DNA of 64,000 nucleotides from Coprococcus ammoniilyticus. GTDB taxonomy: Bacteria > Bacillota > Clostridia > Lachnospirales > Lachnospiraceae. The notes beneath the pieces are model-generated. The model worked only from the letters and a program-made list of their open reading frames with translations, searched no databases and was not told the origin of the DNA. Both the position numbers and the translations under genes were made by a program. Within the stretch, counting starts at the first letter, position 1; each line of letters begins with the position of its first letter. The DNA lies in contig NZ_JAOQJS010000002.1 of the NCBI RefSeq assembly GCF_025567345.1, positions 372,001-436,000 of the forward strand, given 5' to 3'. Below, one piece after another: positions 53,105 to 60,410 of the stretch.

Positions 53105-53590
53105 ATGCTTAATATAGAAATTACTGAAACAAAGAACTTCGTTAAAAAGCTTCTGATGGAACCGGTCTTTGACACATTTTTGCTGGTGGAAGCTTATGTC
53201 CGTTCCGACGTTTCTTATACGATTGACGGCAGACTGAATCCATCTTTTTTTGATACGGAAGAACTGGAAGAAATGACTTCAAATACTTATACGACATGGG
53301 GGGCTGTCAGACATCATATCTTCAATGTCATCAAGGGCAATAAACTCCCATTAAACTTCAAGATCGTGCTGATCTTATCGGACGCGAACATTAACCGGAT
53401 CATTGAACAGAACCATCTGAATCTCACGACATCCGACATTGCAAATCTGTCTTTAAACATCTACTTTGATGGAGAAAAGATCTCACTTACAACGATGGCA
53501 TCCATGAACATTTTCTCCATGGATAAAACACTTGCAAACATCTGGGATGCAAATGTATCTGCTTTTTTTAAACAGAATCAGATCTTTTAA
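53105..53590 (+). CDS. Conserved small protein, possibly DUF5721
   Basis: A 161-residue protein with ITETKNFVKKLLMEPVFDTFLLVEAYV, then FKIVLILSDANINRI and LSLNIYFDGEKISLTTMASMNIFSMDK. The pattern resembles the Lachnospiraceae family DUF5721, of unknown function; I am only moderately sure of that name. It is divergent from the PH-domain gene and precedes htpG on the same strand, separated by a CIRCE element and a promoter. Confidence 0.7.
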   Translation: MLNIEITETKNFVKKLLMEPVFDTFLLVEAYVRSDVSYTIDGRLNPSFFDTEELEEMTSNTYTTWGAVRHHIFNVIKGNKLPLNFKIVLILSDANINRIIEQNHLNLTTSDIANLSLNIYFDGEKISLTTMASMNIFSMDKTLANIWDANVSAFFKQNQIF

Positions 53591-53642
53591 CCACCTGTTA
53601 CAGCACTAATTTCTAAATAAACCATAAAATATTTATGAATTA

Positions 53643-53669
53643 TTAGCACTCAACATATTTGAGTGCTAA
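53643..53669. promoter_or_regulatory. CIRCE operator for HrcA
   Basis: TTAGCACTC, 9-nt spacer, GAGTGCTAA, identical to the CIRCE consensus in both arms. HrcA is its repressor. It lies 7 nt upstream of the -35 box of the htpG promoter. Confidence 0.95.
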
Positions 53670-53676
53670 TTTTGTC

Positions 53677-53705
53677 TTGACTTCTATTTTTTTCTGATTT
53701 ATGAT
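53677..53705 (+). promoter_or_regulatory. Probable promoter of htpG
   Basis: TTGACT, 17 nt, TATGAT on the plus strand. The leader to the ATG is about 120 nt. CIRCE sits directly upstream. Confidence 0.75.
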
Positions 53706-53834
53706 ACCTGTTAGTGATAACACAGAACAGATAGGGCAGATATTTCTCGCATTACACATATATAGATATTTGCGTATTCCGATTTGTTCTGACAACTGGA
53801 ATAATATAGAATTTATATAAGGAGATGCATTTTT

Positions 53835-55772
53835 ATGAAAAAAGGAAGTTTATCAATTAACAGCGAAAACATTTTCCCTGTCATCAAGAAATGGCTGTAT
53901 TCCGACCATGATATCTTTGTCAGGGAATTAATCTCAAACGGCTGTGATGCTGTAACAAAATTAAAGAAATTATCTCTGATGGGCGAATTTGACGAACCGG
54001 ACGAACCTTATCGTATCGATGTGATCGCAAGCCCGGACAACAAGACCTTACAGTTTATTGATAATGGTATCGGTATGACTGCTGAAGAAGTCGAAAAGTA
54101 TATTAATCAGATTGCATTTTCCGGTGCTGCTGCTTTCCTTGAGCAGTACAAGGACAAGGCAACAGAGGAACAGATCATCGGTCATTTCGGACTCGGTTTC
54201 TACTCCGCATTTATGGTTGCCGATAAGGTAACGATCGAATCCCTTTCCTACAAACAGGACGCAGAACCTGTATATTGGGAATGTGAGAACGGAACAGACT
54301 TCTCCATGGATAAAGGCGACAAAGAAACCAGAGGTACTGTTATCACCCTGTATCTGAATGAAGACAGCTATGAATTTGCAAATGAATACCGCATCAAAGA
54401 AGTAATCGACAAATACTGCTCTTTCATGCCTGTAGAAATCTACTTTACAAATGCAGATGCCCCTGCAAAAGACGAAGAAGAAAAGGCAACCAAAGCTGAA
54501 GCATCGGAAGAAGCTACTGCTGAAACCGATGAAACAAAGGATGCTGCCGAAAAGAAAGAAAAAGAAGCACCAAAGCCTTTAAATACTACAACACCTCTCT
54601 GGACCAAGCATCCAAATGACTGTACAGACGATGAATACAAAGACTTCTATCATAAAGTATTCCATGATTACAAAGATCCATTGTTCTGGATCCACCTGAA
54701 CATGGACTATCCATTTAACCTGAAAGGAATCCTGTACTTCCCTAAGATCAATACCCAGTATGATAATCTGGAAGGAACGATCAAGTTGTATAACAACCAG
54801 GTATTCGTAGCTGATAATATCAAAGAAGTTATCCCTGAATTCCTGATGCTGTTAAAAGGTACCATCGACTGTCCGGATCTTCCGCTGAACGTATCCAGAA
54901 GTGCTCTGCAGAATGATGGATTTGTTAAGAAGATCTCCGATTACATCACAAAGAAGGTAGCCGATAAATTATCCGGTATGTATAAGGTTCACAGAGAAGA
55001 TTATGAGAAATATTGGGATGACATCAACCCATTTATCAAATTCGGCTGCTTAAAGGATGAGAAATTCTTAGAGAAGATGAAAGACTTCTGTATCTACAAG
55101 AATCTGGAAGGCAAATACCTGACTCTGCCGGAATATCTGGAAGCCGGAAAAGAAAAATACGAAAACAAAGTCTTCTATGTTACGGATGAAGTTGCTCAGT
55201 CACAGTACATTAACATGTTCAAAGAGGAAGGCATGGATGCCCTAATCATGACACAGACGATTGACAGCCCATTTATCACGCTTCTGGAACAGAAAAATGA
55301 AAATGTACATTTCTACAGAATCGATGCAGATCTGTCCGATAATTTTGTAGATGAATCATTATCCGAAGAAACAGCAAAGGATTATACCGACAAGCTGACC
55401 GAACTCTTCAAGAAAGCACTGGATGTCGAAAATATCACGATCAAGGTAGAAGCATTAAAGAATAAAGACTTATCTTCTATGCTGACCTTATCCGAAGAAT
55501 CCAGACGTATGCAGGAAATGATGAAGATGTATGGTATGGCCGGTATGGGCATGGATCCTGCCATGTTCGGCGGCAAGGGTGAAACACTGGTATTAAATGC
55601 CAACAATAATCTGGTCAAATATGTCCTTGACAACCCGGATGGCGAGAACACTCCTACCATCTGCTGTCAGTTATATGATCTGGCAGTCCTTGCCAACAGA
55701 CCATTATCTGCCGATGCCATGACCAAGTTCGTCGCAAGAAGCAACGAGATCTTAAGCATTCTGGCCAAATAA
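53835..55772 (+). CDS. htpG: Hsp90-family chaperone HtpG with charged linker
   Basis: A 645-residue ATP-dependent chaperone. N-terminal GHKL ATPase with ELISNGCDAVTKL, IDNGIGMTAEEV and GHFGLGFYSAFMV (about 1-205); middle domain with TPLWTKHPND and the conserved Arg in LPLNVSRSALQND; C-terminal dimerisation region with MKMYGMAGMGMD. Between N and middle domains (about 207-250) lies a run rich in Glu, Lys and Ala, like the charged linker of eukaryotic Hsp90, which most bacterial HtpG lack. CIRCE upstream suggests HrcA control. AAGGAGATGC precedes the ATG. Confidence 0.95.
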   Translation: MKKGSLSINSENIFPVIKKWLYSDHDIFVRELISNGCDAVTKLKKLSLMGEFDEPDEPYRIDVIASPDNKTLQFIDNGIGMTAEEVEKYINQIAFSGAAAFLEQYKDKATEEQIIGHFGLGFYSAFMVADKVTIESLSYKQDAEPVYWECENGTDFSMDKGDKETRGTVITLYLNEDSYEFANEYRIKEVIDKYCSFMPVEIYFTNADAPAKDEEEKATKAEASEEATAETDETKDAAEKKEKEAPKPLNTTTPLWTKHPNDCTDDEYKDFYHKVFHDYKDPLFWIHLNMDYPFNLKGILYFPKINTQYDNLEGTIKLYNNQVFVADNIKEVIPEFLMLLKGTIDCPDLPLNVSRSALQNDGFVKKISDYITKKVADKLSGMYKVHREDYEKYWDDINPFIKFGCLKDEKFLEKMKDFCIYKNLEGKYLTLPEYLEAGKEKYENKVFYVTDEVAQSQYINMFKEEGMDALIMTQTIDSPFITLLEQKNENVHFYRIDADLSDNFVDESLSEETAKDYTDKLTELFKKALDVENITIKVEALKNKDLSSMLTLSEESRRMQEMMKMYGMAGMGMDPAMFGGKGETLVLNANNNLVKYVLDNPDGENTPTICCQLYDLAVLANRPLSADAMTKFVARSNEILSILAK

Positions 55773-55791
55773 TGCCATTCATTTAAAATAT

Positions 55792-56026
55792 AAAACACAG
55801 GGATTGCCCCTATACAGACCATAAGCCCCATTATAAATGACTCGTTACGGTTTCTGTTCAATGCATATGCCTGATTCGTAAATACTCCTGCGCTAACTCG
55901 CCAACTAAACGTTGGCTCAGACAAGCGCTCGTATTTACTGGCAATATGCATTTCACGACGAAACCTTCACTAAATGTCATATTACAATGGGGCTTATGGT
56001 CTGTATAGGGGCAATCCCTGTGTTTT
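55792..56026. repeat. Giant palindrome with perfect 41-bp arms (related architecture, different core)
   Basis: 55792-55832 is exactly complementary to 55986-56026 (41 of 41). Inside are further pairs: GGTTTC/GAAACC, ATGCATATGCC/GGCAATATGCAT, GTAAATAC/GTATTTAC, then GCGC...GCGC around GCCAAC/GTTGGC. It fills the junction between htpG and map. The core shares architecture, but not obvious sequence, with the four TATTCCGCAGA copies. Confidence 0.85.
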
Positions 56027-56045
56027 GTATAATTATATGAAAGTA

Positions 56046-56915
56046 TTATTTGGCCAGAATCTCAATTCCGTGCTCGGTCATAAGAAGGGTGTATTCCCAC
56101 TGGGCAGATGGCTTGCCATCATCTGTACGGATTGTCCAGCCATCGTCAGCATCCTGCCATACGTCAGGCACACCAAGATTGATCATTGGCTCAATCGTAA
56201 ATGTCATGCTTGGAGCAATCACATAATCCTTGCCCGGCTGTCCGATATGGCTGACATACGGATCTTCATGGATATCAAGTCCCACACCATGTCCGCCGAT
56301 CTCACGGACGACAGAATAGCCCTGCTCTTTGGCAAATGTATTGATCGCATATCCGATATCACCGATCGTCGAATATGGCTTACATACTTCTACTCCAAGA
56401 TCCAGTGCTTTCTTTGTATCCTCTACCAGTTTCTTCCAGACCGGATCAACATCTCCGATCATGAACATACGGGATGAATCGCCAAAATATCCATTATATT
56501 TCGTTGTACAGTCAATGTTGACAATATCTCCATTTTTCAGGATTGTTTTCTCATCCGGGATACCATGACAGACAACATCGTTGATCGATATACAGACACT
56601 CTTCGGATATCCTTCATATCCAAGGCAGGCAGGTATTGCATTGATTGATTTCGTATATTCATAGATTCTTCGATCAAGCTCACCTGTAGATACTCCTTCT
56701 TTTACAAATGGAGTGATGAAATCAAGCACCTCTGTATTTACCTTGGATGCCACACGGATTCCTTCGATCTGTTCCGGTGAACGCATCATTCTTCTCGTCG
56801 GGATCTTATATCCCTTTAGCTTCATTTCTTCCAGTTTGCTGTCGATGTTCAAATGGCAGGATTTGTATTTCTTTCCACTTCCGCACCAACAGATATCATT
56901 TCTTCCTAGTTTCAT
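56046..56915 (-). CDS. map: Methionine aminopeptidase type I with N-terminal SEC-C motif
   Basis: Removes the initiator methionine. The N-terminal 20 residues form a SEC-C zinc motif (CWCGSGKKYKSCH). The catalytic domain follows, with metal ligands in NIDCTTKYNGYFGDSS (two Asp), GHGVGLDIHEDP (His) and TIEPM, plus the last Glu. The 289 residues exceed the 250 of the short type I forms because of the motif. It follows pyrE by 17 nt and ends 19 nt from the giant palindrome. Confidence 0.94.
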   Translation of the reverse strand: MKLGRNDICWCGSGKKYKSCHLNIDSKLEEMKLKGYKIPTRRMMRSPEQIEGIRVASKVNTEVLDFITPFVKEGVSTGELDRRIYEYTKSINAIPACLGYEGYPKSVCISINDVVCHGIPDEKTILKNGDIVNIDCTTKYNGYFGDSSRMFMIGDVDPVWKKLVEDTKKALDLGVEVCKPYSTIGDIGYAINTFAKEQGYSVVREIGGHGVGLDIHEDPYVSHIGQPGKDYVIAPSMTFTIEPMINLGVPDVWQDADDGWTIRTDDGKPSAQWEYTLLMTEHGIEILAK

Positions 56916-56932
56916 TTTTCTACCAACCGTTT

Positions 56933-57607
56933 CTACTTTACGCCATAAATGTCATAATAAGCATCGATCGCAGCCTTTAACTTATCATCGATTATGACTT
57001 TTCCCTTATATTCTTTATTATATAAATGCTCTACAACCTCTGCCATTGTAACAATAGCAGTTGTCTGGATACCATATTCTTCCTGAATCTCTGTCAGTGC
57101 ACTCTTCTTGCCCTGTCCACGCTCCATACGGTCAACAGAAACAACGAGTCCCATAACATCTACATCTCCCTGTGCCTTAATGATCGGCATAGTCTCCTGA
57201 ATTGATGTTCCGGCTGTTGTTACATCTTCAATGATAACAACCTTATCACCATCTGAGATCGGGCTTCCGAGTAAGATCCCCTTATCTCCGTGATCCTTGA
57301 TCTCTTTTCTGTTTGAGCAATATTTGATGTCTTCATCATACATTTCTGCAATTGACATGGTAGTTGCTACTGAAAGCGGAATTCCCTTGTATGCAGGTCC
57401 AAACAATACATCAAAATCAAGACCAAACGCACTGTTGATTGCTTCCGCATAGAACTCACCCAGTCTCTTTAACTGTGCCCCTGTTCTGTAAAATCCGGTA
57501 TTTACAAAGAAAGGTGTTTTTCTTCCACTCTTTGTTGTAAAATCTCCAAATTTTAATACATTACAATCGATCATAAATTCAATGAATTCCTGTTTGTACT
57601 GTTCCAT
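56933..57607 (-). CDS. pyrE: Orotate phosphoribosyltransferase
   Basis: Makes OMP from orotate and PRPP in pyrimidine synthesis. KFGDFTTKSGRKTPFFVNTGFY, GPAYKGIPLSVATTM and the PRPP loop VIIEDVTTAGTSIQETMP are visible. The ATG at 57607 gives 224 residues, the clostridial norm, with AGGAGG about 13 nt upstream. It is the first gene of pyrE-map. Confidence 0.95.
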   Translation of the reverse strand: MEQYKQEFIEFMIDCNVLKFGDFTTKSGRKTPFFVNTGFYRTGAQLKRLGEFYAEAINSAFGLDFDVLFGPAYKGIPLSVATTMSIAEMYDEDIKYCSNRKEIKDHGDKGILLGSPISDGDKVVIIEDVTTAGTSIQETMPIIKAQGDVDVMGLVVSVDRMERGQGKKSALTEIQEEYGIQTTAIVTMAEVVEHLYNKEYKGKVIIDDKLKAAIDAYYDIYGVK

Positions 57608-57671
57608 TTTTCTTTCATTCCTCCTTGATTTCAGACCATTTATGTACCCTTTAGTTAGGCATTTCGAACTC

Positions 57672-57700
57672 ATTCTAGCACAAATGGTTTCGAAACACAA
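57672..57700 (-). promoter_or_regulatory. Probable promoter of pyrE with direct repeats
   Basis: TTGTGT, 17 nt, TAGAAT on the minus strand. CCATTTGTG occurs twice, 17 nt apart, covering the -35 box and spacer, next to a TTTCGAAA palindrome. This could be an operator, but the regulator is unknown. Confidence 0.5.
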
Positions 57701-57734
57701 ATGGTTAATTTTTTCTGTTCCATTTTGTATCTAA

Positions 57735-57763
57735 TTGTTGTACAATAGCCAAAGGTCTATATT
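57735..57763 (+). promoter_or_regulatory. Probable promoter of the TAXI-GltS operon
   Basis: TTGTTG, 17 nt, TATATT on the plus strand, about 84 nt before the ATG. An AAAGGT/ACCTTT inverted repeat spans and follows the -10 box. Confidence 0.5.
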
Positions 57764-57847
57764 TTTCGACATACCTTTAGAACAATTCCGTCCTATATTA
57801 CCATATTTACGAAAAAATATATACATTAGAAAGGAAATTTTATCAAT

Positions 57848-58813
57848 ATGAAGAAAAAAACAGCACTTTTTCTCTGTCTGATCCTGCTTATTTCCACTAT
57901 CGGAACAGGATGCAGCAGCAAAAAAGACGCCATCCGATTCGGTGCGGCGGATATCGGCGGTATCTATTATACCTTTGCAAATGCTTATGCCGGTCTGGTC
58001 AACAACGATGCCCCTGATTACAGCATTGAAGTAAAGAAGACTGCCGGATCTGCGGCAAATCTACGACTGCTTGCCGACGGTTACATTGATCTCTGTATTG
58101 CACAAAATGATATGATTGACGACGCAGTAAACGGTACAGGCACATTTGCGGGGAAATCGATCAGTGGATATTCCGCTATCGCCTCTCTGTATCCGGAAGC
58201 CTGCCAGATCATTGTAAAAAAAGATTCAAACATCAAGTCTCTCGATGACCTGACCGGAAAAACCATAAGCATCGGAGCATCCGATTCCGGTACGGAACGA
58301 AATGCAAAACAGATCCTTGAGGTTGCCGGTCTGAATAACGATCTGGTCACAACCACAAACCTTGACTATATCGATGCTGCCGAAAGCCTGGTTTCCGGTG
58401 AAATTGATGCTTTCTTTGTTACAGCAGGCATTCAGACCACGGTCATTGAAGAGCTGACAAGAACCTGTGATATCCGTTTGATCGGACTTAACGACAGTTG
58501 TAAAAATAAGCTATTGTCTGCTTATTCGTATTACTCCGATTTTACCATTCCCGCAAATACCTATTCCGGTCAGACCGAGGATGTATCAACGGTCTGTGTG
58601 CAGGCTGTCATGCTTGCAGATAACGACTTATCGAAGGATACTGTAGAAGATCTTACGAGGCTGCTGTTTGAACATGCAAATGATCTGCAATATTCACTTT
58701 CGATCGATATGCAGTTAAATGAACAGGCAGCAACAAAGGGCATCACGATCCCATTTCACAAAGGGGCTGCTGCTTACTACAAAGAAAAAGGGATTACCGT
58801 TGATGTACGATAA
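57848..58813 (+). CDS. TAXI-family (TRAP-type) solute-binding lipoprotein
   Basis: A 321-residue extracellular binding protein. A lipoprotein signal with lipobox IGTGC (C22) is followed by the TAXI N-terminus IRFGAADIGGIYYTFANAYAGLV, KTAGSAANLRLLADGYIDL and ISIGASDSGTERNAKQILEVAG. TAXI proteins normally feed TRAP DctQM permeases. No TRAP permease gene is near; the next gene, 25 nt on, is a GltS permease. AAAGGAAAT precedes the ATG. Substrate unknown; dicarboxylates or amino acids are plausible. Confidence 0.93.
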   Translation: MKKKTALFLCLILLISTIGTGCSSKKDAIRFGAADIGGIYYTFANAYAGLVNNDAPDYSIEVKKTAGSAANLRLLADGYIDLCIAQNDMIDDAVNGTGTFAGKSISGYSAIASLYPEACQIIVKKDSNIKSLDDLTGKTISIGASDSGTERNAKQILEVAGLNNDLVTTTNLDYIDAAESLVSGEIDAFFVTAGIQTTVIEELTRTCDIRLIGLNDSCKNKLLSAYSYYSDFTIPANTYSGQTEDVSTVCVQAVMLADNDLSKDTVEDLTRLLFEHANDLQYSLSIDMQLNEQAATKGITIPFHKGAAAYYKEKGITVDVR

Positions 58814-58838
58814 TTTCTGAACATAAGAAAGGGTAATT

Positions 58839-60026
58839 ATGAAAATTCAATTAGATATGTATCAGACACTTGCGATTGCCGTCCTTGTGTTGATGCTTGG
58901 AACATTTTTGAAAAAAAGAATCTTCTTTCTGGAAAAATTCTGTATACCTTCTCCTGTTATCGGTGGACTCTTATTTGCAATCTTCACCTGTATCTGTTAC
59001 AGTACGGGATTGGCAGAATTTTCCTTTGATGATACCCTACGGGAAGTCTGTATGGTATTCTTCTTTACCTCTGTAGGTTTTCAGGCAAATCTGAAGGTCT
59101 TAAAGAGCGGTGGCAAATCACTGGCGGTCTTTCTGGGACTTGTTATTGCTCTGATCGTACTTCAAAACCTACTCGCTGTCGGCATGTCCAGGATCCTTGG
59201 ACTTGACCCTCTGATTGGTATGTGTACCGGATCAATCCCAATGGTCGGCGGACACGGAACCGCAGGTGCCTTCGGTCCGGTTCTGGAAGACTTTGACATA
59301 TCCGGTGCAACCACAATCTGTACTGCAGCTGCAACCTTTGGTTTGATTGCCGGAAGTCTGATCGGCGGTCCACTCGGAAAACGACTGATTGAGAAGAAGA
59401 ATCTGTTAGAAACGGTTGTGCCTGAAGATGACAGTCTTTTGATCGAAGAAGAAAAGAAACATGAACGTCATACAAATATGTATGCAGCTGCTGTTTTTCA
59501 ATTGATCCTTGCAATAGGACTCGGAACGATATTCTCATGGTTACTGACAAAAACCGGGTTAACTTTTCCAATCTACATCGGTGCTATGATCGCAGCCGCA
59601 CTGATTCGAAATATCGGTGAATATTCCGGTAAGTTCACGATTCATATGGGTGAGATCAACGACCTTGGCGGTATTGCTCTCTCCCTGTTCCTCGGTATTG
59701 CAATGATCACATTAAAACTATGGCAGCTTGCATCTCTCGCTCTTCCATTATTTATCCTGCTGACCAGTCAGGTTATTCTGATCTGTCTGTTCACATACTT
59801 TGTTGAATTCAACATCATGGGACGTGACTACGATGCTGCTGTTCTGGTTGCCGGAACCTGTGGTTTTGGAATGGGGGCAACACCAAATGCCATGGCAAAT
59901 ATGCAGGCAATCTGTGATAAATATTCGCCATCCGTAAAAGCCTATCTCCTGATTCCGCTTGTTGGCAGTTTATTTGCAGACTTTATCAACAGCCTTGTTA
60001 TTACATTCTTCATCAACCTGTTATAA
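58839..60026 (+). CDS. gltS: Sodium/glutamate symporter-family permease GltS
   Basis: A 395-residue sodium-coupled permease with about ten helices. Diagnostic GltS reentrant-loop motifs are GGHGTAGAFGP (residues 137-147) and GFGMGATPNAMANM (about 343-356). Starts with MKIQLDMYQTLAIAVLVLMLG, as in GltS. GAAAGGGT precedes the ATG. Lies between the TAXI lipoprotein and a tiny hydrophilic protein, with short gaps, so the three form one unit. Whether the substrate is glutamate is not shown. Confidence 0.94.
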   Translation: MKIQLDMYQTLAIAVLVLMLGTFLKKRIFFLEKFCIPSPVIGGLLFAIFTCICYSTGLAEFSFDDTLREVCMVFFFTSVGFQANLKVLKSGGKSLAVFLGLVIALIVLQNLLAVGMSRILGLDPLIGMCTGSIPMVGGHGTAGAFGPVLEDFDISGATTICTAAATFGLIAGSLIGGPLGKRLIEKKNLLETVVPEDDSLLIEEEKKHERHTNMYAAAVFQLILAIGLGTIFSWLLTKTGLTFPIYIGAMIAAALIRNIGEYSGKFTIHMGEINDLGGIALSLFLGIAMITLKLWQLASLALPLFILLTSQVILICLFTYFVEFNIMGRDYDAAVLVAGTCGFGMGATPNAMANMQAICDKYSPSVKAYLLIPLVGSLFADFINSLVITFFINLL

Positions 60027-60041
60027 AAGGAGGATATTCTC

Positions 60042-60245
60042 ATGTTCGGACATAGAAAAGATAAGAAAAAAGATTATAATCTGACTTACGACAATCTCGC
60101 AATCCCTGAAATTCATACGCAGTCAGACTCGGATTCGAGTGATGCTGACACTTCGAATCCTGTACATACAGAATCTTCCAAGGAGGAAGCGAACATCTCC
60201 TATGATGTCGCCATCCCTGAAGTTCATATCCGGAAGAAAAAATAA
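60042..60245 (+). CDS. 67-residue hydrophilic protein with internal repeat
   Basis: No known family. Two copies of a YDnxAIPEvH motif (YDNLAIPEIH near residues 16-25 and YDVAIPEVH near 54-62) are joined by a Ser/Asp-rich spacer, and both ends are basic (HRKDKKKD, RKKK). It has no membrane segment or signal peptide. GGAGGATATTCTC gives a strong ribosome site, 16 nt after gltS. The stop overlaps the start of a palindromic repeat. Context suggests an accessory to the permease, but this is only inference. Confidence 0.75.
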   Translation: MFGHRKDKKKDYNLTYDNLAIPEIHTQSDSDSSDADTSNPVHTESSKEEANISYDVAIPEVHIRKKK

Positions 60246-60408
60246 AAAACTCCCTACAGACAGCATATATATTTTATGTAGCAGACCTATCTGAACGTCG
60301 GTTCTTAACGAATCACTGTAAAGTGATGAGTTTAGCACCGCTACGTGAAGATAGAACGAAAGTGTTCTGCGAAATAAAGATATATATGTCGTCTATAGGG
60401 AGTCTTTT
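60244..60408. repeat. Palindromic structured repeat, copy 4 (minus orientation)
   Basis: Arms AAAACTCCCTACAGAC and GTCTATAGGGAGTCTTTT pair, followed by GCATATATAT/ATATATATG, over about 28 bp with a few mismatches. Read on the minus strand the core goes TATTTCGCAGAACAC ... GGTCTGCTACATA with hairpin ATCACT/AGTGAT. It overlaps the stop codon of the 67-residue gene and ends 2 nt before the stop of the GGDEF/EAL gene. The T-run makes it a bidirectional terminator. Confidence 0.85.
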
Positions 60409-60410
60409 AT

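Noticed and set aside
55667..55951. Minus-strand open frame of 94 codons between htpG and map
   Set aside because: It lies within the 3' end of htpG and the giant palindrome; its composition follows the palindrome and no homology is recognised.
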